DNA of 58,997 nt from contig JAHNZQ020003150.1 of assembly GCA_019155205.2 (NCBI GenBank), positions 3,202,353 through 3,261,349 on the forward strand, in the 5' to 3' direction. Every line of letters starts with the position of its first letter. Position 1 is the first letter of the stretch. The notes beneath the pieces are model-generated. The model ran no database searches. It was not told where the DNA came from and saw nothing but the letters and a program-made list of their open reading frames with translations. This document shows positions 45,363 to 57,831 of the stretch, in pieces. The position numbers and the translations under genes are program-made. The DNA is from Gracilaria vermiculophylla. Its lineage: Eukaryota; Rhodophyta; Florideophyceae; Gracilariales; Gracilariaceae.

Positions 45363-46127
45363 TCACTCAGCGACAACGTCCAGAGAGGGAAGATCAGGAG
45401 TATCAGCCGTAAACGTGATGAGCGGTGCACGGAGTGCAGTAATTCGGCGGGCGAGGAACGTGGCGTTTGACGGAGCAGCCCAGCGTGTAAGCATGTCGGC
45501 CCACACATTGTTCTCTCCTACGATGTGTTCGACCGTGAGATTGAACTCTGACAAACGAAGAGCCCAACGTTGAACTTTGTGCACAATTTGTCTTGCCACG
45601 TTTGCTTGAAAGCGAGACGGAGCGAGCATGTACAGGATGTTCTTGTGATCGGTGAACAGGGAGAACTCTGGGCATGCCACGAGTATATGTGCTAGTCGAA
45701 TCACGGATGCCACGACAGCTTATGACTCTTTCTCCGGGGTAGTCCAACGTATGGACGAACCACGGAAGGTACCGGAGATGAATGCGATTGGCTCGTGTGC
45801 CCACTTCTGCGTTTCTTTGCCTGAATTGAATTCGGACATCGAAACTTGGGTGAGAACTCCAGACCAATGCATTGAGAAAGCGTCTGTGAAGAGACAGAGT
45901 CGTTTTTTCTGGATCAGCTGTCGCCAGCGGTACTTGCTCCTTGATTGCCTGAAAGAGGGATGTAAAGGCAGTATGACGCTCGTCCCCCTATGCCTAGAGA
46001 GGGCGATTAATAAGACGGGATTTTTTCCGGGTCTTAAACACCGTGTAGTTTTTTTCGAGCAAGTTGTGGAGCGGACCGATAAATTGAGCGAAGGTGGGTA
46101 TCGCGATCCGCATCCAGTTTGAGCCAT
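45363..46127 (-). pseudogene. gypsy-1 RNase H
   Basis: RLCLFTDAFSMHWSGVL begins the domain in 45720-46127. It is interrupted by TAA after TTPEKES, where gypsy RNase H normally has Tyr, and continues in frame with FSLFTDHKNILYML and VEHIVGENNVWADMLTRW. Confidence 0.8.
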
Positions 46128-46778
46128 AAACCAGTTCCATTAGAGCGCCAAAGGTAGTAGGAGGAAACATGGAAGTCATGGCTTCGTACTGACGGGGATG
46201 GAACTTGATTCCGTTTTTGCTGATAATTCTCCCGCAAAACTGTACTTCCAATGCAACAAACTCGCATTTTTCAGGTTGGAGCTTGAGGCCGTTTTCCTGG
46301 CAGATGGTGAAGGTTGCGCGCAGTTTGTCCAGGAGCTCAGAGGGGGTTTTGGCATACCCAACTAGGTCATCGATGTAGATGAGGTTATCGATATGCCCAA
46401 ACATCGCTTCCATGGAGGATTGGAAGTAAATTCCAGAGTTCTTGGCGCCGTGAAGAACTCGTGTTGGCGTATAGACACTGAACGGATTGTGTAACGATTG
46501 GCATTCCTGTGAGTCCCTGTCGAGTGGGAATTGCCAGTATCCATGGATGAAGTCGATGTTGAATCATAGCTTGCTACCGGAGACTCGAGCGACCATTGGT
46601 TCTGCCATTGGCATGGGCCAGACTTTGAGTTTTGTCTGAGCGTTGATAGGCCGGAGGTCGACAGTGAAACGGAATCCTTCTTTGCCGGTTTCCGGAACAA
46701 TGAGTGGAGCACATGCCCACCTAGAAGAGTTGTTCCGGTAAATATATCCAGCTTTTTCGAGTTCCTCGACCTTTTTTT
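45994..46778 (-). pseudogene. gypsy-1 reverse transcriptase
   Basis: After the A7 run the RT frame reads EELEKAGYIYRNNS, APLIVPETGKEGFRF, then a TGA near 46563 before NIDFIHGYWQF. The active-site box YIDDLVGYA follows near 46375. GLKLQPEKCEF supports the thumb region. Confidence 0.85.
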
Positions 46779-48623
46779 CAGGAACGTCAGCTGCTCAGGA
46801 GAGTATGTGCGCTGGCGGACCTTGATCGGTCCCTCGGAGCCCTCGAGTTCGATGACCATTGGTGGAACAGAGACAGGAGGATCTTTCCAGAGGCGGATAC
46901 GGAAGACGTCCTTCAAGCTCGTGACTAAGTCCTGGAGAGTGGGACGAAGTTCACTGGGGAGCTTCTTGGCAGCTCGATCGATCATAAGCTGAATAGGTGA
47001 GTCGAGCTCCTCAGTGTCTTGCTCACCGACTTCGACGTCCTTGTAGTCGATGTCGTCACCGTCTTTCAACGGAAAATCGCCGTTGGCCATCATCGGGCAC
47101 AGATGGCTGAAATGAAGGTGATGAGAGTCGTCAAGGCTGTCGGATGCGTCTGCATCGACTTGCTGATATATGACCTCGTGACCCAACTTACCGACTTTGG
47201 TGGATGTTTCTTCGGAATGGACTTCGCCAAAGTCCATGGACGAGAGACGTTCGATATTTTTGGCAACGAAGTCCTTAACGTCCAGACCGGAGCGGATGAG
47301 GAAGGGATTCCCCAGGAAAATCTCACCGGGGCATGCGGTGCCCGGTTTGATGTAGGTACTTTGATCCGGCATGATTTTTGCCTTGATATTTCGAAGGCGA
47401 CAGGGGCCAGCAACAGTCTGAAGGATCGGACGGATCTCGACTTTGCCGTGGCAATTGGCAGAGCGGCCATCGAAAGCTTGGACCGATTCGGTGTTCGAGG
47501 GTCGAATGGTAGGTAGGTAGACGCCATTGTCGCCAAGAAAATTGACGATTGGCTCAGAGATAGCAACGATATCAGCTCCTGAGTCGATACGGCACGCGAA
47601 TGTGTGACCGCCGATTTCTGCAACAATGACAGCAGATGTATCGGAATTGGAGGCAGATGCGTCACTTGAGTATTGAGGAGCCATCGAAGTTCCAGCATCC
47701 TCACAAACGACGACAGAGACCTTGGGTGGTTTGTTGCCGCTCTTCTTATTGCGTCTGTCTTCGAGGGTATTTTTGGCAAGCTCCGCCGAGGTGATGGGAC
47801 AGTCCTTGACGAGATGGCGCTTGTCGCACTCGGGATTTAGGCATTCTGGTAGCGCCCTTTTGGATCCACTGGATGATGTGGACTTGTCCTTATCCGCTGA
47901 ACTTGAGCCGGAGCCATGTGTTTTGCATCCAGGCTTCTTACAGTTCTTCTTGTGGCACTTGCTGACTTCGGGATGGGTTTTGCCCCGGTACTCCTCAAGT
48001 GGGTGGACCTCTTCGAAGATGACAGCCTTCTCGGAAAGGAATTCCATGAATTCAAAGTACTTATCTTCGAGGTCGGATTGTTCGAGCTCCAAGGCGTCCT
48101 CGACTCGCTGCTTCAGACGAGGAGGCTGCAGCACGGAGGTGATGTGCTTCATGGCAGCCTTGGGTGCCTTCTTGACAAATTTCCATCCGTGCTTCTCGCG
48201 AAGTTCGAGGTAAGAAGCAGAAAGCATCATGATGCGTACGCGTGCATCAGGCTCGGAGGCGTCGAGGCCGACGTGCTTCTTCACATCCGCGAGAGCTTGT
48301 TCGGCAGAAACGGTTTTCGTAACTGCAGCGAATGATTCCAACTTTGACCTGATCAGTTCGTCCGGCAGCTGAGAGACTTCAGTGACTTTGGCACCAAATA
48401 TGCGTGCACGGACGAGAGATCGTAGGAATGTGGCCGGAAAGCAGGATCGCCAAGACATAGGCTTGAGACTTGGCTGCGAGGCGACGGCATCCTCGTAGGC
48501 GTCTCGATCGGCGAGAAAGTCCTGGATAGCATTGCGCGAAATACATGTCAGGCGTGGGGCCTGAACAGGTGCTAACAAATGAGCTGTTGCACCGGCACCA
48601 TGGCTCATACCTTCCGAGCTCAT
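46779..48623 (-). pseudogene. gypsy-1 gag and protease, long open segment
   Basis: The start is an ATG at 48623 in a gag leader, and an upstream GTG is not needed. Gag is mostly helical. A CCHC zinc knuckle lies in ECLNPECDKRHLVKDC, after a basic and Ser-rich linker. The aspartic protease site CRIDSGADIVAIS follows, then an acidic linker and the start of RT. The frame then leaves the RT register at the A7 run. The frame itself has no internal stop over more than 600 codons. Confidence 0.85.
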
Positions 48624-48663
48624 GTTCACTTGAACCAGCGTACTGCGCAGCGCCAGTTATAAC

Positions 48664-49045
48664 TATTGAGTGTCGATCCACGTGGCTGGGGCAACGAGAG
48701 GTGGGGGCGGAGCGTGGTGCGGAAGCTATAAGACGGCGCTTGTGTCTTTTTCACGGGCAGCAGACTCCCCGCAATGAGAGTGCAGAAGGAGATCTCCCGC
48801 TTTTACCGGCGCAAGGGGGGTTGGCGTCCTGGTCGCGAACTTTTGCCTCCCTACGTCTCTTCGCCCGAGGTGGATGTGCGCTACCACTCGCTTCAGGTCC
48901 CTGTACCGACCGGCGGTGCCGTGAATAGAGGAGCGAAGAAGGGCTGGAATTACTCTGCCTCAAAACAATTCAGCGGCCTTGAATGACGACCGGTAATTGG
49001 ATGCCGCGCCTTATGGCGGCATCTAAGCTGCAGGGTAGCAGGACA
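48664..49045 (-). repeat. gypsy-1 5' LTR
   Basis: 382 bp, same as the left LTR in length. The inner border has decayed (TATTGAG for TGTTTCG). The primer site just inside could not be assigned to a tRNA. Confidence 0.85.
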
Positions 49046-49305
49046 CAATTACAGACAAAAAAACAAAATAGGTGAGCGCAAAAAGACGGGAAAACTTCAC
49101 ATTCCGGCGAATCTTCAAAAATACAGTACAAATTTTATGCAGCCTTACAAATAGTGCCTGTATCGTAACTCGCTCGCGAGATGGCGTGGTACAACGCGCA
49201 TTTGCAGGCCTCTTTTAAAGGTTGGGATGAGAAGCGTGACAAGGGAACACGCTATGAGGCTTGACGTAGAAGTTTAACCGGCGCTAACGGGTCCTGCGGC
49301 TGGCA

Positions 49306-50454
49306 TCACCCAGACTAAATGTGGTGCTGAGAGACCAATGGCCTTCTCGCGAGCGATATGTAGTATCGATATGAATCGCCTAGATTGAAAAGGAAACAGC
49401 AAGTGTCTGGCTAATCTCAGCACCTGACATTAGAGACCAAACGAACGCAGTATTTAAACAGACGGTTTGTGACTTTACTTCCTTCATAGGATTGACCTCA
49501 CGCAGTACCTCATTGATGACGAGTGTCGGGGTTTACATGCTCAAGCATATGCAGTGATTGAGAACTAAGCGAGTGCGAATGATGTTCGCACCCGGTAGCA
49601 GAGAACGGGAACACCCCTTGGCGTCTGCATCGTCCCCAACATTGGTCGGTGACGCGCAAGGGGTTTCTTTCATAGGGTGTACCTGGTAATCACTTCCTCA
49701 TGAAGTAACGAGTAGTACATCGAACTGGACAGGCCCGTCCGGGTCTAGTGGACGGGGGGGGCGGGTTAGGAAACCGACGCGCAAGGCTCAAGCAGTTTCA
49801 TCGATGCATTCTGAACGTTCCGGTACATCCCTTAACACAGTACCAAACTCAAATGGGCATCCATTCGCCAAACCAATACGCACTTTGAGTATTTTCCAAC
49901 ACTCACGAGTGTGCCTAGCTCAGTCCTGCTCGATGCATCCCACGTCGTGCTATTGACCCATTCGAAATCGACTGCGTCCGTCATCTACTGCAGCGCTTGC
50001 CAAATATTAAAAATACGTAATTAGAAATATGCACAGAGCACAGCGCACATGGGACCGTTTTAATACCCATCACTGTCGCGTAACATTTCACCAATTGGAC
50101 AATTCAGCTTCCCTCGCTGTACTATACATGGCACAATCACACTTTGAGCAAGAGGCACGAACGTGTTATGCAACGAAACGCCTTCCGACACCTTATCACC
50201 GAGGATGCCACGCCCGCCAAGCGTTATTTTTAGATCAAAATTTCGAATGACGAGTCGCAGTTGCGTGTGATAGTACCATAGCACTAACGTCCCAGAACAG
50301 TCATTGAGCGGTTAAAGTGCTGCCTGCGTTGTTCATTCTATGGGTACATGTTCCTATCTTCTTCAGAACAGGTCAATAATCAATCTATTTCGAGCATAAG
50401 TTAGGCAGGAAAGATGTTTGACAAAAGAGCCTTGGAAGATATCCAGCGAGGCTT
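49306..50454. other. No supported gene
   Basis: Between duplication B and R copy 2. The frame at 50029-50250 has no domain. A G8 run occurs near 49755. Confidence 0.5.
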
Positions 50455-51690
50455 TAATGATTGGCAAAGTAACGATGTTCCCAGGCATGCGGCGCGTTTC
50501 AATGCAGCAGCATGCCTTCATGTTATGGTTCGAGATCGAGTACCCTGAGCGGAAGCGTATTAAACGTTCAGAACGAATCCATGTGTAGTTGTACACTGCC
50601 AGCCTTCGGCCCGGCAAATAATGTAAATGAGAACATTAAGGCGGTCTCCTCTGGCGCAAAACAGTGGAGTGTGAAATCACCCCGACTTAATCCTTGTCTA
50701 GGGGTACTCTGGCAGCCTTTGGCGCGGCGAATAATGGGAATGAGAACATTAAGGCGGTCCTGTCTAGCGCAGAACATTAGATTGTGAGTTCACCCCGACG
50801 TATAGTTCAATGTTGTAATGCAATACCCCACGCTGGAAAACACCACAAAGAAGTTTTTGTTTTTCTTGTGGTAAGAAGGCTTGAAAATGGTGCTCCCTGA
50901 TGCTAGGCACACGAGCCAGTAGGTACCTCGTGGCCGAGTCGTCGCACCGGGTGGAGAGGTATGAAAAGAAAGGACTGAGTTTTGGCCATATCCTGTGATG
51001 ATGGCAACATTGCATGTGACGCAGATGTGCGTCTCTGTGAGATCTTGGGCGGCACAGTCACGGTCTGATAAGACGTCGGGTCGTCCATGGATAGAATAAT
51101 AAAGAAATGGAAGCAGGGCGGATGGAGTTCTGAAAATTGAAGTAGGCGTCTAGTGGGGCAAACAATAATTGAGGGCGGACATTGCAATGTAGGAAGCGTT
51201 TCCGCTCAGATTCTGAGCTGTACCGGTGGCTAGCTTACGTGATCTATGGAAACCTCATTTTTGGCAGGCGTTGGAATTCTGCGATAGTGACAAGCCACGA
51301 TTAGAGATAGCGCTTGTTTTGGACTTTAACGCGAGCGATGGTAGAGCTGCAGTTGCGCTAAGCACTGTATCGCTAAGGGCTGAGAATTGTTGGAAAAGAA
51401 GAGAAAGTCTACAGATAGTACACACAATGAAAGGTGCGCAATACTTTTATTATTGTCACCTTTACTGTACGACAGCGTGCCGCACGTGTGTGGCACTTTG
51501 TATACCACCCGTGCGGACGGCCACGGCGGAGCGTATCGTGTAAATAGACGTCAGTCTCTGGGCGATTCTATCCATAGTCATGGACTGGGCACAACCATTT
51601 TCGTAGTAAAACGACAATATTCTGGTACAGCGCACAACGAGTGCTAAAAGAGTTTATAAGTGGGGCAGGCGGGAAAACTAAAGAGCAATA

Positions 51691-52968
51691 CAGACTGTTT
51701 CAAAAACATACGACATGCTGTGAAATCTCAAAAAAACGAACAAATGTATACTGTACGCCTACAAAAATAGGTTTCAGAAAAAAGTAAAGTCAAAAAAACG
51801 TTTCAAAAATAAATGATTATCAATACCAAATCTTTACTGCGCGACGCTCAATAGTTTATTTTGCATCCTTTTTGCTGTATAACGCTAATGCAGCGTTTTG
51901 GCCTCGAATTGATGCACTTTTCCACAGTTAAAACTGTTATAGATCTCCAGCAATTTTTAATACAGTTTTGAGTTCAAAAACTGTCTGAAATTGCCTTCCA
52001 TGCGCATAAACTATACTCGCCAGCAGTTTCCAAACGTTTTCAATTGGGTTCAAATCTGGTGAGCGCGCCGGCCACTCTAAAACAGATACTTCAGACTCCT
52101 GTAGCCAATTTTTGATTAAAGATGCAGTGTGCACAGGCGCATTGTCCTGTTAAAAAATGAAATTTTCTTCATGGAAACATAAACCGAAAGGGAGCAAATA
52201 GTTGTATAGAACTTTTTGATACTTTTCTGCATTCATGTTCGTTTCAATAAATGCAATTTCCGTTAGACTTTTTTTAGAAATGCCCGCCCAGACCATTACA
52301 GAGCCTCCACCAGAGTGCCTGGTATAAAATTCATGACGTTCCTTACGAAGATCGTGCCAATAAAATTTGTAGCAATCTGGTCCGTCCAAATTGAACTTCT
52401 TTTCATCAGTAAAAATAACATTTTCCCATTCTTTTTTCCAGTAAGCTTTTCCAGCACACCCGTCAATTCGCTTTTGCTTGTGATGGTCTTGGAGAAAGAA
52501 AGTTTTATTCATTTTTTTGTATTTAAATAAATTTGTGCTGTTTATCTGCCTCCATATAGTTGATTTAGAAAAGTTGAGATTGAGATTAACTCCAATTTTT
52601 TTGCACGATACTTTTCCTTTACATAACTTTCTTTTAATTCCTCTTTGGTCTGCTGGGCTGAGCTTCTTTGGGCGTTTAGGAGATTGTTTTAAGCCATATA
52701 GAGTCGGGGTTTTGAGAAAAGTAGCAATTGTCACCCTGGAACGCTTTACTGTTTTAGCGATAGCACTGTGAGATTGCTTTTCGGCGTTCAATTTAACGAC
52801 TAGAAGCTGTTCTTGCTTGGAAAGTGGCGGGCCTCGAGCCATTTTTACTAGAAAGAAGAAGGTGTACATATCGTTTTGAAACGATTCTACATAGACTATG
52901 TGCAGAATCTAGCCTACTGTACAGTTTTGGCGCACTTTTGAAGGGTAATATGTTTTTGAAACGCACTG
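51691..52968 (-). mobile_element. Tc1/mariner transposon, nearly intact (1.28 kb)
   Basis: Ends are CAGACTGTTTCAAAAACA (51691) and the inverse of CAGTGCGTTTCAAAAACA (to 52968), with TA on both sides. A second inner copy of the CGTTTCAAAA motif lies about 100 bases inside each end (near 51797 and 52875), the IR/DR arrangement of Tc1 elements. It carries one transposase gene with a single nonsense codon. Confidence 0.9.
51937..52842 (-). pseudogene. Tc1/mariner transposase, DD34E, one nonsense codon
   Basis: Cut-and-paste transposase acting on TA targets. The ATG at 52842-52840 opens MARGPPLSKQEQ, followed by paired helix-turn-helix DNA-binding regions and basic linker (SPKRPKK). The catalytic triad is visible: D in FTDEKKFNLD, D in QDNAPVHTA, and E in SPDLNPIENVW, with exactly 34 residues between the last two. 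The only break is TAA at about 52148-52150, just before QDNAPVH. Length is 301 codons plus stop, slightly short of the usual 340. All else is in frame. Confidence 0.9.
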
Positions 52969-54912
52969 TATATGGGCTCAACCTAGACGGAAATGTCTCA
53001 TTGGTACGTGTGCTCATAAAGACAGCACTGGAACTCATGCTCGCACAAGCTGACGAATTGCTTGAGACGAGCTCAACAGCGGTATCGTTTTCAGTGGGTA
53101 AAATTATGACAACCCGTGCTGTTGCAGCACAGAAAAGCACGATTTTTTCGTCTGCGTAATGTACAATATTGCTTGAAATGCAGATGATGTGAGGCTAAAC
53201 CTCTGAGGAATGTCACTTTTGAGGCCTATTTGGACGAAACAGTTCTAAAGAAATACACCAGTGAGAATGTGGGTCACGATATGTACGAGCGGAAAGGAGT
53301 TCTGCTGAATACACATACCTTTGTGCCCATCACAGCAGCACAAAATATAGAAGTTTTACGCGCAGTACTGTTTCGGCAGTTAAATTTTCCCTTACAGGCC
53401 ATGCTTGAGATATATGTATTTGTAATTATGAGATAATTATGAATTTATTTGATGTTTTTGTAGTTGCTTCAGTTCTAATACTGTAGAAAGAGCTTTGCTA
53501 TGATACACATGACGATTAGCCCAGCCCATCTCCAAAAAGAAAGGAAAAGGAAATTCCGGCTCAAACTCTGATTAGGGGTACTTTAACTGACTTCTCGTGA
53601 AGCGTCACCACTTGACACTGGCGAGGCTTATATAAATCTCAAAATCCACATTTCACGGCGTTTTGGATTGTTCTTTAACGAAGAGTTTTTTCTTTTTTTG
53701 AACTCTGTGCAGGCTTGCTCTTCATATGGTGGTGACCGTTTCGGCGCGTGCTCGCCGACGTCGCTCGCATCCGTTTGCCTTGCAAGACCCTTCTTTCGAG
53801 TATGACATCGACTTTAATCCAGGCTGCAACGTTGCTCCACACCCTGGATATGGCTTGTTTGCGTTTTTGTTCCCGTCTATTCATCAGTTTAGTAGCATTC
53901 TTTGGATATCAACAGGCTAAGAAACGTTCTGGGAGGAACTCAACAGTCTGACTACTTTACATTGGGAAAGACACCTGAATGCTTCTGTGGCTTTCTCGCT
54001 TACGCCGGATAGTTGCACGACAAGCAAATAACTTTTAGTAAAACATTGGTTTGGCAACTATGCAACCCGTGCTTATGTTTGTGTTTACACGAAACCACCC
54101 GGCATAGGACAGACGAAATTTTTTCGTTAATCGTTTTCAAAGGAACAATTTATTTTGTTTTTCTTTCTAAAAGGAAGCCCTGCTGTTCACCTTTTCGTTG
54201 CGAGGCCGCCTCATTTTTTCGGGCACCCTCATTAAGCTCTTTTCAAAGTTTATTCAACTAGTGCAGCATTGTAGGATATTTTCGAGGAACCAACTTTGGC
54301 TAATTAATTTTCAGCTCCATCACAATTGCCGCAAGGAAAAGATAAGATGATTTTGACTGGTAACTCCTCACGGTCTTGCACGATCCAAACAGGGTTAGAA
54401 ATGCATTCCACAACTTCATCTTCAAGTTCCGCCCTGGAAACATTCCGATGATTTTTTAAGCATCTAGCTTCCACCTTTCACAGCACAGAAGGTTTGCTAG
54501 TCCAAGATTTTCAATGCATCCGTTCTTCTACGTATAAATTCTTGCGCCCTTTACGCACGAATCCATATGTTCTTCTATCTCGCAATCGAGAATTCATACT
54601 CCTACTCTTTCACGTTGCCGCGCTCGTTTCCATGACGCTCACAATGAACAGCTGCTAGGTGAGGGAGAGTCAGTTGGAGAACATGCACTTACGCAGCGAC
54701 GCGTGTCCCTCGTTCCCTTTCAGCGCCACGCACGAGTTGTCGGGGTGCGAGGTTTAAACATGTCGCGTCGACGGCGCGCGCTGCGGTGGCAGAGGGGGAT
54801 ATTTGAGCGACTTGGCTGCTGGCGGTTCGGGCGGCTGTCTGCCTGTACCGACAACTTCAACCGGTGTTGGGTCTGAGATTCCTCCAATACAAAGTGGCCG
54901 GAATCACGAGTA

Positions 54913-55440
54913 ATCGGTAGGAAGTCTCGCAAGCGAGTAACAGAGAAGGGGTACGGTAGATACCCGGGGGGACAGCGTGTCCACCGGTGTGTGGGCACGG
55001 GACGAAAAAAGCAACAAAAACAGGACCAAATACTGGGGCGAGTACACGACAATGTCGGTAAGGGATAGAAGCAAGTTGTGGTGACACTCTCTAAGTCTCG
55101 AGGGAGGATGAACTGCCGTGCAAACGGGTGCTAACACGCAGCAGCGGTAAGCAACGCCGGAGGCGGAAAAGTTCAGATCCCCAACCCTCTTGGTGCCGTC
55201 ATAGGGTTTACTAGGCAGCCGCCGTAGCGGGGTATATATACTGTAGTCGGCGCGCCACCCTGACAGTGGGGCGCGCCGCCCAAAAGTATCTGAGTAAAAT
55301 ATCTAATTTGTCCAGCAATGCCATGCACCCCTACTGTACCCACGTGTGTAACGCGGCAGTCCGGCGTGCACCTCAGCGGCCAACCGCTGCGCTAATCACC
55401 ATAAAATAACCATACCTCTTCGGAGTGCAAGTACCGACTA
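54913..55440. other. No supported gene
   Basis: GC-rich spacer between R copy 2 and the piggyBac relic. It may be an unrecognised insertion, since a tight GC-rich inverted pair (GGCGCGCC) lies near 55249 and 55272. Confidence 0.4.
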
Positions 55441-56516
55441 AGTCGTGAGAAATCCCCCAGAAGGGCGTTGCACTTCAGTTGCGGACGAAGTGGTATAATG
55501 CTGAATATTGAACTCAATATGGGTGCTAATAATCCGGAACAGGATTTTGATTCCGATAATGCTCATGGAACGGCTATTCTACTCCGTTTAGTACAACCGT
55601 GGTTTGGATCTCATCGTTTGGTATGCGCTGATTCTTTTATTGCATCCGTCAACACCGCTAAAGCACTCATGGAAAAAGGGTTAAGATTTACTGGAGTTCT
55701 CAAAAATGCATCTCGGGGGTTTCCTATAAAACACTTATATGAAATCACTTTAAGGAACAGAGGCGACTTTATATCTATGATTTCAAAAGGAAACGTCCCT
55801 AATATTGACATGATGGCCGTAATGTGGATGGATCGAGATAGAAAGTACTTTATTTCAACCTCGGGCACAGTTTATCCTGGTACTACTATTTTTAGGGAAA
55901 GATAAAGACGGGAAGGAACAATTTCTAAGAAAATGGAATTTGAGGTTGCAATTCTTGAGATTTGTGAAGAATACTACAAAACATGCTCCATGATTGATAG
56001 CCATAACAGATGCCGACAAGATGATTTAAATCTGGAAAAGAAAGTAGAAGTGAAAGAGTGGTCATTTCGAGTAAATTGCGCTCTTTTAGTAATTTGCAAT
56101 GTGGATGCATGGAATCTGTATAAGACAGCAAATGGAAACAGGAGCGTTAAAAGTCCCCATCAATTTTATTTTGAGTTGGCCGATGAATTAATAGACAATA
56201 CTTGGGACACCACTGCTTTAATGAAAAGAAAGAAACCGGAAATTGAAAATAATACTGACCAACCAATATTTGCTGGCACTGGCTTGAATATAATGCAAAC
56301 AAACAGAAGAAGGATATCAAAAAATGGTATGATTACAAAAGCTTAATGTCATGGACGATGCAATTATTGCAGAGGTAATACGAAATCAAAGTTTTTATGT
56401 TCTGGATGCTGTTCAAGGAAAGAAAAAGAAGTGTTTTTATGTCGCACTGGTACGAACAGAGATTGTTTTATGAAACACATTGAAAAGTGTCACGGTATAG
56501 AGAGGAAAATATCATA
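55441..56516 (+). pseudogene. piggyBac-like transposase, C-terminal two thirds
   Basis: One frame with two stops (55903-55905 and 56344-56346) carries a piggyBac-type DDE domain: CGRSGIMLNIEL, HGTAILLRLVQPWFGSHRLVCADSF (given here in pieces: GSHRLVCADSF), GLRFTGVLKNASRGFP, MAVMWMDRDRKYFIS, then MIDSHNRCRQDDL and a C-terminal Cys/His-rich zinc region (CHGRCNYC, CSGCC, CFMKHI). The N-terminal third is missing. PiggyBac elements move by cut and paste at TTAA. Confidence 0.75.
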
Positions 56517-56899
56517 AGTTTAGGTGGTCTCGTACAGAAAAATACCAGAAAGTTTCAATATATATTGATCCTTTCTGGTTTCCTTTTCTGCAAAAAACCC
56601 CATAATGGATGTCGGCACTAACAAGCAATAAAACACAAAAAAAAACAAAACAAAAAGCATTGTTTAGGCACAGTATCTAAAAGAAATGTCAACAACGTTG
56701 AAACCATTCGATATTTTAAGTAAACTTCAATATTTCAATGCAATTATTGAGCAAAAGCCCTCTGCTAATTCAATCCACGTTATTTTGACTTTCTAGATTA
56801 TTTAAACTCTATTACGAAACTGCTCCTCTAATAGATGGCACCTTATTCTGTCTGCTGTTAAAGTGGGTGTTGAACACGTTCTGAGAGTTTAAATATTTT
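56517..56899. other. AT-rich spacer
   Basis: No gene seen between the piggyBac and Tc1-like relics. Confidence 0.5.
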
Positions 56900-57490
56900 T
56901 AGAATTAGTCAACCACCCGAAGGAGTTTTTGAGTTTTTAGAATCTGAGCGAGGTTAGAATTCAGAATTATTTGGTTCTAAATGATTTGGGGAGCATTTTA
57001 TAGAAATAGAAAATCAATGCTAGGCATTCTAAGCGGTAAACAAAATGCAATTGACTACACCAATACGTTGGAAGAGTTTTATTACCGTTTACGTTTAAAA
57101 TTTACGCTCTTGATTAAAATTTTTAGCAAGACAATGCCGTTTTACATACTGCAAGCCACACAAAATTGTGGTTTTAAAACTATAAAAGAGATGTAAGTGA
57201 GTTGCCATCGCGTTTTCGGCATCTGAACCCAATCAAGAATGTGTGGGGGATATTTGCGCGCAAAGTTTGCAGTGGAAGGCAATTTAACAATGTCGAAGAG
57301 TTGCTGAATACTGTTACGCAGGAATAGAATTCTATTTAGAAGAAAACGTTACAAAATTTAGTTTCTTCTATGCAGAACCGTTGCGTTGGAGTCCGACAGA
57401 ACGCTGATAGAAAAAACAAGTATTACACGTACTGCAATGCGGAAATAAAACACTGTTCTTATTGGTGGACCTATGATTTTGCACAGCTAG
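56900..57490 (+). pseudogene. Tc1/mariner-like transposase relic, C-terminal
   Basis: Broken frames read MIWGAFYRNRKS, then an APFHTSKPHKI-like catalytic Asp region, a RHLNPIKNVWGIF block in place of SPDLNPIENVWG, RQFNNVEELLNTV, and SMQNRCVGVRQNADR at the end. This is a different Tc1 lineage from 51691-52968. It is followed by the TIR-like repeats at 57465-57660. Confidence 0.75.
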
Positions 57491-57662
57491 AAATTCGAAA
57501 TTTTCATCTCATTCAAAAGTCCTTTGGCGGTTTCATTTGAAGCAGATGAATATCAATTACTACATTTAGGGTGCTACTGTATGTGTTTTTCTGGTAGAAA
57601 AAAACATTGCGTACTCCCTATACGTTCAGTTTATTGGGTGGACCTATCATTATGCACAGCAC
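57463..57662 (+). repeat. Two direct copies of a Tc1-type terminal motif
   Basis: GGTGGACCTATGATTTTGCACAG (near 57463-57486, one base-run quoted in part) recurs as GGTGGACCTATCATTATGCACAG near 57638-57661, about 175 bp apart. This matches the inner/outer direct repeats of IR/DR Tc1 ends and marks the right end of the relic. Confidence 0.6.
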
Positions 57663-57831
57663 CGTAGTCTGATGACCACTGAGCTGCTGTGATAGCTTAG
57701 GGCGTGTTCTACAACTATTTATAGTTCACAGGCAATCCTGGATAACAGGTTTTTAAATTTAAAATTTCCAAAATATTGGCGTACGGGTCAAATTCCAATT
57801 TTTTATTTTTAATGTTGTGTGATGGTGCGCT

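Larger units (their letters stand above)
43510..49045 (-). mobile_element. Ty3/gypsy chromovirus-like retrotransposon (gypsy-1)
   Basis: 382-bp LTRs (43510-43891 and 48664-49045) are flanked by perfect CAATT duplications (43505-43509 and 49046-49050). The minus-strand interior has gag with a zinc knuckle, protease, RT, RNase H, integrase and a C-terminal chromodomain, the order of a chromovirus. It carries a one-base frame change at an A7 run, and at least three nonsense codons, so this copy is inactive though recent enough to be readable throughout. A chromodomain can direct integration to marked chromatin. Confidence 0.95.
40655..49305 (+). repeat. Segmental duplication, copy B, split by gypsy-1
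   Basis: 40655-43509 and 49051-49305 together match copy A (35149-38195). The interruption is the gypsy-1 element with CAATT on both sides. Copy A shows the uninterrupted site near 37935-37940. Confidence 0.95.
50455..54912 (+). repeat. Repeat family R, copy 2, split by a Tc1/mariner
   Basis: Segments 50455-51690 and 52969-54912 match R copy 1 in order, and 54600-54912 matches R copy 3 (243-552). It lacks the solo LTR, gypsy-2 and left Tc1 insertions of copy 1, and so gives their empty sites. In turn copy 1 gives the empty site for the Tc1 here (near 19315). Open pieces such as 53230-53436 (TSENVGHDMYERKG) are relics of unknown protein. Confidence 0.75.

Noticed and set aside
47019..48335. 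Plus-strand ORFs of 139-165 codons in gypsy-1
   Set aside because: They are antisense shadows of the open gag-protease frame.
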